A stretch of 64,000 nucleotides of DNA. Origin: Triangularia verruculosa. Taxonomy: Eukaryota; Ascomycota; Sordariomycetes; Sordariales; Podosporaceae. The notes beneath the pieces are model-generated. The model saw only the letters and a program-made list of their open reading frames with translations. It was not told where the DNA came from and searched no databases. The position numbers and the translations under genes were made by a program. Shown in pieces: positions 57,836 to 64,000 of the stretch. The DNA lies in assembly GCA_033296885.1 (NCBI GenBank), contig MU863942.1, positions 1 to 64,000 on the forward strand. The letters run 5' to 3'. Every line of letters begins with the position of its first letter. Position 1 is the stretch's first letter.

Positions 57836-58523
57836 ATGGAGCGCACAGGCGTACTGAAAGGGCCGGTGTATGTTTGTGGATTCACGGCCGGCGTCAACCC
57901 GGCGACTTAGAGCTTTGCATCTTCAACATTGGGTAGCTGGGCCGGAGGGCGGCGGCTGCAAGCATAGGGGTTTGGCGAACGAAAAAGCAAAGGGTTGGTC
58001 GGTCATGGACATCAACTTCCATCAGGTTTTGGTTGTATGGAAAGCTAAGAGAACTGGTGTAATCGCTGCCAAGTTGAAATCGTTGAATTTTATTCTTAAA
58101 CATACCCTATTAGGTCATCGAACCCCCTTTTTACCCCTTTTCCTTTTCCCAGTTCAAATGCTTGCCTGCCATCCTGGAAGCTGCAGCCCCACCCACACAA
58201 ATGCAAAGCGGCTGCAGCGGAAAAACGCTTTGCCTCAGTATTTTTGGAGCTCCGGGAACAAGAGCCGAGAGGAGCAAACTCCACTTTGTCTTTTCGCGCT
58301 CCGTCTGGACTGCCGAATCGAGTGGGCGAAGATGCGGTTAAGTCGTGTCGACGTCACGCTTGGCACATAGTTTACCGTATTGACATTTGTCACATTTGCC
58401 GACTCATTATAACATAGGTATCTCTGTTCTTCTTCTCAGCTTTTTCCACCGTCAACATCACATCACATCGCATCACATTTCATTGGGAGAGACGATACAA
58501 ACAACACAAGACCACAGTCAAAA
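57836..58523. other. Intergenic region, MetE-like 3' / hydrolase-fusion 5'
   Basis: About 690 bp. Short repeats of CATCACAT-like sequence lie near 58455-58480 in the probable leader. Nothing else seen. Confidence 0.5.
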
Positions 58524-60137
58524 ATGTCCAACCCCGGCCTCTTGTACGTCACCATGGAGCCCCGTCGCCACGACGAGGAGTTCCTGAACCAGTTCCATGA
58601 GTGGTACCAAAACGAGCACGGCCCGACCCGGCTCCGGCTGCCGCATATTTTCCCGAATGGTTTCCGCTACCGGGCCACCGACTCTCTGAAGCCCGAGTTC
58701 CTGGCCATCTACGACGTCACCGAGATGCGCCATCTGGAAACACCCGTCTACACCCAGTTGAGAGAGAACAGAACCAAGCGGGAGGGCGAGACGATTGGGC
58801 AGGTCGACGTCGACAGGAGATTCTTTGACTTGCTGGGCGAGCAGGCCAAGGACGGCTTCACCAAGATTGAGAATCTGAGCAGCCAGGAGGCTGAAGGGCA
58901 GGTCTTGGTTGCGGTCGAGGTTGAAGTCAAGGGCGGCGAGCAAGGGGAGAAGGAGATCACAAGGTGGTATTTGGAGGAGCACATTCCCATGTTGAGCAAG
59001 ATCCCTGGGTGGTTGAGGAGCAGGGTGTACAGAACCCCCTCGCTGATTGAGGGAGGCGACAAGGTCAGAATCGTGACGCTGCATGAATATGGAAAGGTGA
59101 ACGGGCTCGGAGGGGAGGAGCACAAGGCGTCCATGGACACCAAGTGGCGGACCGAGGTGTTTGATAAGTGGATTGCGGCCAAACACAGGCGGACGTATGA
59201 GCTCTTTTATGTCTTTGGTCCGGGCCCAAGAGAGCTCGAGACGCTGAGCAAGCTCCCCGAGAGCAAGGGGTTCAAGTGGGAAGATGGAAAGATTGAGACT
59301 GTTCCTGGGAAGGATACCGCAGCTGTAAATGCGTACGTGTATGCGAAGGACGGGCTCACAATCCCCTACCGGTTGGAGGGCAACGTCTCGCCCAAGGCCC
59401 CCACCGTGGCGTTCAGCAACTCTTTGTTGACGGATTACCACATGTGGGACGAGTTGGTGACCATTCTCAAGGCCGCGCGCCCCGACCTGCGTATCCTGAG
59501 ATATGACACTCGCGGCAGACATGAAATCCCCTCGCCGCCTGTTCCGGCTACGCTGGACATGCTGGCTGACGACCTCAAGACTCTGCTCGAGGGCCTTAGG
59601 ATCGAGAAGCTGCATGCTCTGATTGGCGTTTCCATGGGCGGTGCTACCACGCTCAAGTTTGCTCTCAAGTACCCCGAGCTGGTGGAGAAGATTGTGGCCT
59701 GTGACTTCAACGTTGCCAGCTCAGACGCCAACACAGCTGCCTGGAAGGACCGCATCGCGGTTGCTGAGAAGAACATCAGGGACCTGGCTGGCGTTACAGT
59801 AGAGAGATGGTTCCACCCTCACACCATGAAGGAAAAGCCAGAGATCGCCAAATGGATGACCGACATGGTTGCCGGAAACAACGTCGAAGGCTTCAAGTAC
59901 AGCTGCCAAGCCCTTTGGGGTTACAACATGAGGGAGGAGATGAAGGGCTGCAAGATTGACACTCTGTTCGTCGTTGGCGATGGCGATGGCAAGGGTGCTT
60001 TGGTCAAGGCCATGGAAGGCTTCAAGGCCAACTTGGGCGAGAAGGGAGCAGAGCTCAAGATTGTTCCCGACGCTGGACATTTGCCCATGTCTGAGGCTGC
60101 GAGCGACTTTTGGGAGGCTATCAAAGAGTTTCTTTGA
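58524..60137 (+). CDS. Two EthD-like barrels fused to an alpha/beta hydrolase
   Basis: A single exon of 537 residues. The N-terminal half has two tandem ferredoxin-like (EthD/dimeric alpha-beta barrel) units. The first has FHEWYQNEHGPTRLRLPHIF, and the second ITRWYLEEHIPMLSKIPGWL, each followed by a matching beta-strand block. The C-terminal half (about 280-537) is an alpha/beta hydrolase of the 3-oxoadipate enol-lactonase type. It has the nucleophile elbow GVSMGG (Ser370), an acidic residue near Asp485 in VVGDGDG, and His519 in DAGHLP. It likely opens or cleaves a lactone or ester in aromatic or secondary metabolism; the substrate is unknown. A good initiation context (CAAAAATG) supports the start. 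Confidence 0.82.
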   Translation: MSNPGLLYVTMEPRRHDEEFLNQFHEWYQNEHGPTRLRLPHIFPNGFRYRATDSLKPEFLAIYDVTEMRHLETPVYTQLRENRTKREGETIGQVDVDRRFFDLLGEQAKDGFTKIENLSSQEAEGQVLVAVEVEVKGGEQGEKEITRWYLEEHIPMLSKIPGWLRSRVYRTPSLIEGGDKVRIVTLHEYGKVNGLGGEEHKASMDTKWRTEVFDKWIAAKHRRTYELFYVFGPGPRELETLSKLPESKGFKWEDGKIETVPGKDTAAVNAYVYAKDGLTIPYRLEGNVSPKAPTVAFSNSLLTDYHMWDELVTILKAARPDLRILRYDTRGRHEIPSPPVPATLDMLADDLKTLLEGLRIEKLHALIGVSMGGATTLKFALKYPELVEKIVACDFNVASSDANTAAWKDRIAVAEKNIRDLAGVTVERWFHPHTMKEKPEIAKWMTDMVAGNNVEGFKYSCQALWGYNMREEMKGCKIDTLFVVGDGDGKGALVKAMEGFKANLGEKGAELKIVPDAGHLPMSEAASDFWEAIKEFL

Positions 60138-60627
60138 AATATCTGTCCCGAAACAAGACTAAAACTGTAACAATCAAAATTACCTACCTAGCTAGGTTGC
60201 TTATTGTCTATAGCTCACAATGATTTTGTTAGTGTTAGTTCTGAGTTTGCCACGTGTGTACCTGATCTGGTGCATATGGACCAATCAGTCGACTGTCCCT
60301 ATCCTTTGTGTTTTTCTGCTGTTCTCTTGATTCGTAACAATGGAATGGTTTTGCCTTCCATAAATATAGCTCCGCCCTCTCCCATTGGCTGTCTGCTCGT
60401 CATAACCGCCGACTCGTCAAGCAGACCTGTTCTGCGACAATGCGCACCAGTTGATTGGCATCTAAATGCCAGGCGGCCGCCGATCCGTTTCACATATCGT
60501 GCACAAAATAATAACCTTAATTCTTGTTTTCTCACCTCGCTTCCCTCACAGAACTCGGGAGTTGCAACTTCACGACTCTCTCTCTGTCGCCACACTCTTC
60601 TTTTTATATTTTTTTGGTTTTCCAGAA
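60138..60627. other. Intergenic region, hydrolase fusion 3' / membrane protein 5'
   Basis: About 490 bp. A T-rich tract directly precedes the next start. No other feature. Confidence 0.5.
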
Positions 60628-61642
60628 ATGGCCGCTTTTGCAGGCAGAAGCTGCGATGTCATTCCAGATAGCATTGCAAGCGATGCCGGTGTAGCTGGCG
60701 CTGGTGTAAGTCGAATCTTCAGCATCGCACCACCCAAATTGAGCTTTTGGCTGACAAAATATCATCCCACAGGTCTTGCTATCATCTACCATCACTGCCT
60801 TCCTCGTAATAGGCATGGCTGCCAGTCTCATCCTCCAGGATGTTCGGTGGCCGAAGAAGTGCATCCGCAACCCCTCAGTGGTCCGCAGGAAGCTCCTGTC
60901 AGGCTACTCCGATCAGCAAATCCTCGTCGGCATCGGGCTCCAGTCTGTCGGGCTGGTCAAGTCGTGGCAGCTTTCACCCTACCACTTCTTCATAATCTGG
61001 ATGCTCTCCCTTCTGTCCATGGCCACCCACAACGCCGTGTTGCTGTCTTTGGTCAACGACTTCAAACGAGACTGGGTGCTGAGATGGATGAGACAGGTCT
61101 TGATGTTTCTCAACCTGCTTCTCTCCATCGTCTATGGCGTCTTCCTGCTGCAGGCCAAGATCAAGGATTTACCCGACACCCTCCCCATCGCATGTGCCTG
61201 GACTCGCTCTTCCGATACGACCAGGCTGGGTGGTCTGGATGTGGTAGCCACGGTGGTGGTGGTGGCCGCAAATTGTCTGATCTTCGGGCTCGCTACCTGG
61301 TATCTTCAGAGCAGGAGGCAAAAGTCACGGGCCTTTCGGGTGGTGCAGGCGATTGGCATTGTTCTAATGGCAGGCATCGCCATTGGGGCCACTACGAGGG
61401 CATACCTTCTCTCCCAAGCCTTTGGAACACCAGACGTCTTGTTGGCTGATGAAGGAGAAAAGACATGGAGCTTCGGCCAACTGTTGGGCATGCTGATGTT
61501 GTTGCTGCCTGTAATATCCATCATTGAGATCAAAAGGGGCGACGCCTCCATCGCGCCCCCAGTGCCTGATGATGTTTACAGCTCGGATGAGGATGATGGA
61601 GCAAGGCTGGTAGGGAGCGAACTGGCATCCATGAAAGCATAA
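60628..61642 (+). CDS. Seven-segment membrane protein, fungal, function unknown
   Basis: Exons 60628-60705 and 60773-61642 encode 315 residues. Seven hydrophobic segments can be marked, starting with TITAFLVIGMAASLIL and ending with LGMLMLLLPVISII. GYSDQQILVGIGLQSVGL in the second resembles a motif repeated in many uncharacterised Sordariomycete membrane proteins. A cytosol-facing acidic tail (YSSDEDDGA) closes the protein. Seven segments invite a receptor reading, but no known GPCR class signature is seen. It converges on the ABC transporter with 198 bp between, which alone does not imply a functional link. Confidence 0.75.
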
Positions 61643-61840
61643 TAGTGGCGGGCAACTTGCGAAATAATGTGATGAGCTAGTATTGAAATTACCTAAGTAT
61701 ATGCAAAAAGTCTATCAAGGTATCAGAATGGAAGGAAAAAACAAAATAGTCTAAAAGAAAAGAATGACACGTGATGGCCAACAGTGACTTGTTGCCAGCA
61801 ACCTATCGACAATGGTAAGGCAGGATCAAAAGGACCGTCC

Positions 61841-64000
61841 TTACTCGGCCTTCTTGCTCGTCTTGGTTCTCAGCTTCATCAGAGCATACACCATGGCGTA
61901 CGAGCTAAAGACAAAGATAACGACGATACCGGCATCTCTCCAGCCATAGCTGTAGTCCATGAGGTTGAGGGTGCGGAGCCAATCACTCCCAGACTTGAAC
62001 TGGCACACCTGGCAGACGTCGACAGCATCGGGGTTCAGCAGGTTGGCAGCAGTTCCGTAACCCTCCTCGAGATAAGTGCTTAGGTACTCGCCGCAGGTGG
62101 TGCCGTTGGGTGGGTTGAATCTGGCCACCTCGTGCGGGTTGCAGTTGATGGGCCAGTCCCACGCGGCAAAAACCAACATGGACCCCATGAGATAATTGAA
62201 CGGGTTGAGGTAGTAGATCCAGTACCTCCAAAAGACCTGAATCTGCGTGTAGGGGACCAGGACACCGCAGAAAGCGACCAAGACACCAATGACGAACGGA
62301 TTGGCGAGGGTGGCGAAGACGGCATTTGGGGCATAAGCTGCAATGAACTGGCCCACGCCCGTGTAAACAAACTCGTACATGAGCATGACAAACAGTATCG
62401 CGCCGGCACGGTTGGAAGAAGTAGGGAAACCGACAGTGTAATACCAGCAAAAGTAGTACAGGACTCCGCAAATCATGAGGTACGGAATCTCGGATGTGAT
62501 CAAGCCGGTGACGAAGGCGATCCAGGAGTACATCTTGCTCTTCTTCTCGCGGGCTTCGAAGATGTTGCGGCGGTCGATGAACAGAGGTTGCAACTGGGCA
62601 ATGACACCCGGAGCGACGAAGATGAACTGGAAAATGGTGAAAAGAATCATCTGCATGTCCGAAATGTCGTCGCCAATCATCCAGAAACTGAAACCGTTGA
62701 GGAGGCCGGCCGACACGTGCAACATGATCTTGTTGTTGACGTAGTTTTGGTTGCGGTACAGGGCGATGTTCATGCGCTTTGTGACGATCTTGGTCTGCTC
62801 CAAAAGGGGCGTGGCAAACTCGCGGCCGTCATCCACATAGCCAGCGGGCTTAGAAGCAGCCTCGGCAATGATTTCATCCAGCTCCTTGACGACCTGGCTG
62901 TGCTCGGGGGACGAAAGCCAAACCTCGTTCCAATCACGGCCTTGAGAGAGATGACCGGAGACCACATCAATCATGTGCTCAGCAGGGTTGGCATCCTTCG
63001 GGCAGGGGGCTCCGTAACGGGCAAAATAGTTCTTGATAGTAGCGGCGTTGTCACCAATGTCACCGAAGTAGACCGTTTTTCCACCGCGTTGCAAGAGAAG
63101 TAAGGTGTCGAACTGGGCAAAGAGCTGAGCAGAGGGCTGATGAATCGTGACCAAAACGGCCTGACCAACATCGGCGAGTTTGCGAAGGAAGCGGACCGTG
63201 TTGTAAGCAGACTGGCCGTCAAGACCGGAGGTGGGCTCATCCAAGAAGATCAGGATCGAAGGCTTAGCGACGAGCTCGACTCCAATAGTGACGCGCTTGC
63301 GCTGTTCCACAGACAGACCCATACCGACGCGGCCGATCAAGGTGTCGGCCAAGTCGTGCAACTCGAGAAGATCAATGATGGTGTCGACGTAGCGGAGCTT
63401 TTCCTCACGGGGGACCTCGCGAGGTTGCCGCAAAAGGGCGCTGAACTCAAGGGCCTCCCGGACTGTAGCATACGGCTCATGCACATCAAGCTGCTCGCAA
63501 TAACCGGCATTTCTCTGGAAAGAAACAGGAAGATCGCGGCCGTCGACCATGATGCTTCCCTTGATCACACCGTCCGTTTTTCTTTGGGCGAGGACATCCA
63601 AGAGAGTGGTCTTGCCAGCACCAGAGGAACCCATCAGAGCACCCAACATGCCAGGTTTGACCCATCCCTGAATATTGTCCAAGAGCTGGCGGTCACCGTC
63701 CGGAGTAGAAACAGTGTAGCAGAGATCCTTCCATGTGAATACGGAAGTGTTCCGGACGAGCTCGCCATCCTGCTTCTGTATCTCGGCATCAGCGCCCTTG
63801 ACGGCCAGTGTCTCGTCGGTCTCACTGCCAGAGAAGCCACCCTTTTCGCCGACCGCAGCTTCTTCGTCACTCGCCTTGTTCTTTTGGGCTCCGTGAGATC
63901 CAGCCTTGGACTTTTCCCTGGGAATCAACAAAGACGGACCGCCCTCAGACGCAGACCTCCAATGAGTGGTTGCCAGAACCGTGATGGCGACAAACAAGAC
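61841..64000 (-). CDS. PDR-type ABC-G transporter, C-terminal half (cut by window edge)
   Basis: The frame is open from the right edge to a stop at 61841, giving about 719 residues of a protein that would be about 1,400-1,500 in full. The second nucleotide-binding domain is complete: Walker A GSSGAGKTT, signature GLSVEQRKR, Walker B LIFLDEPTSGLD and the H-loop TIHQPSA. The second transmembrane domain follows, with six predicted spans and the long Cys-containing extracellular loop typical of fungal PDR pumps (NCNPHEVARFNPPNGTTC). Such pumps export azoles, toxins or metabolites across the plasma membrane. The C-terminus is basic (RTKTSKKAE). No intron is seen in this part. Confidence 0.93.
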   Translation of the reverse strand, partial: VLFVAITVLATTHWRSASEGGPSLLIPREKSKAGSHGAQKNKASDEEAAVGEKGGFSGSETDETLAVKGADAEIQKQDGELVRNTSVFTWKDLCYTVSTPDGDRQLLDNIQGWVKPGMLGALMGSSGAGKTTLLDVLAQRKTDGVIKGSIMVDGRDLPVSFQRNAGYCEQLDVHEPYATVREALEFSALLRQPREVPREEKLRYVDTIIDLLELHDLADTLIGRVGMGLSVEQRKRVTIGVELVAKPSILIFLDEPTSGLDGQSAYNTVRFLRKLADVGQAVLVTIHQPSAQLFAQFDTLLLLQRGGKTVYFGDIGDNAATIKNYFARYGAPCPKDANPAEHMIDVVSGHLSQGRDWNEVWLSSPEHSQVVKELDEIIAEAASKPAGYVDDGREFATPLLEQTKIVTKRMNIALYRNQNYVNNKIMLHVSAGLLNGFSFWMIGDDISDMQMILFTIFQFIFVAPGVIAQLQPLFIDRRNIFEAREKKSKMYSWIAFVTGLITSEIPYLMICGVLYYFCWYYTVGFPTSSNRAGAILFVMLMYEFVYTGVGQFIAAYAPNAVFATLANPFVIGVLVAFCGVLVPYTQIQVFWRYWIYYLNPFNYLMGSMLVFAAWDWPINCNPHEVARFNPPNGTTCGEYLSTYLEEGYGTAANLLNPDAVDVCQVCQFKSGSDWLRTLNLMDYSYGWRDAGIVVIFVFSSYAMVYALMKLRTKTSKKAE

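Noticed and set aside
58518..59615. 365-codon minus-strand frame opposite the hydrolase fusion
   Set aside because: It is the antisense shadow of a clear plus-strand gene with intact catalytic motifs.
60628..64000. Membrane protein plus ABC transporter as an export module
   Set aside because: They are convergent neighbours only; there is no shared promoter, biosynthetic enzyme or known partner motif.

Overview
The window is nuclear DNA of a filamentous ascomycete, most likely a Sordariomycete (Sordariales-like; the species cannot be named from the sequence). The grounds are short GT-AG introns (43-92 nt in most genes) with CTAAC/CTGAC branch sites, fungal-type proteins (Zn2Cys6 regulator, striatin/PRO11, RNA-dependent RNA polymerase, PDR-type ABC transporter), and a block of AT-rich repeats whose copies differ mainly by C/T and G/A transitions, the footprint of repeat-induced point mutation (RIP).

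Positions 1-3890 are a gene-free RIP-eroded repeat block. It holds two direct copies of an element with long terminal inverted repeats, plus two extra terminal-repeat fragments. The second copy is interrupted by a 519-bp insertion (2349-2867) that starts exactly at the first base of a tRNA-like fold. A perfect 15-bp direct repeat flanks it, and the first copy supplies the matching empty site. I read this as a RIP-mutated tRNA-derived SINE, the most novel-looking object here. Composition becomes normal near 3890.

From 4250 to the end the window is gene-dense, with 22 protein genes. In order: an HDEL-tailed PDI-family protein without CxxC; a Zn2Cys6 transcription factor (-); mitochondrial ribosomal protein uS19m, with a 16-nt micro-exon; TAF10 (-); MRE11 (-); APC10/DOC1; a POF1-type nucleotidyltransferase; a secreted subtilase (-); PHO88/SND3; RAD14/XPA; striatin/PRO11; a secreted DUF1996 protein (-); MET22/HAL2 (-); a PIN4-like RRM-R3H protein (-); an unknown Cys-rich protein; histone H2A.Z (-); an unknown zinc-finger protein; an F-box protein with membrane segments; an RNA-dependent RNA polymerase carrying a one-base frameshift (-); a MetE-like methyltransferase; an EthD-like/alpha-beta hydrolase fusion; a seven-segment membrane protein; and the C-terminal half of a PDR-type ABC transporter (-) that runs off the right edge.

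The genes do not form a biosynthetic cluster. Most are conserved housekeeping genes (repair: MRE11, RAD14; transcription and chromatin: TAF10, H2A.Z; cell cycle and signalling: APC10, striatin; ER: PHO88, the PDI homologue). Genome-defence content is the RIP block and the RdRP. Exon models were built by hand from splice motifs, reading phase and remembered family consensus. All phases close except in the RdRP.
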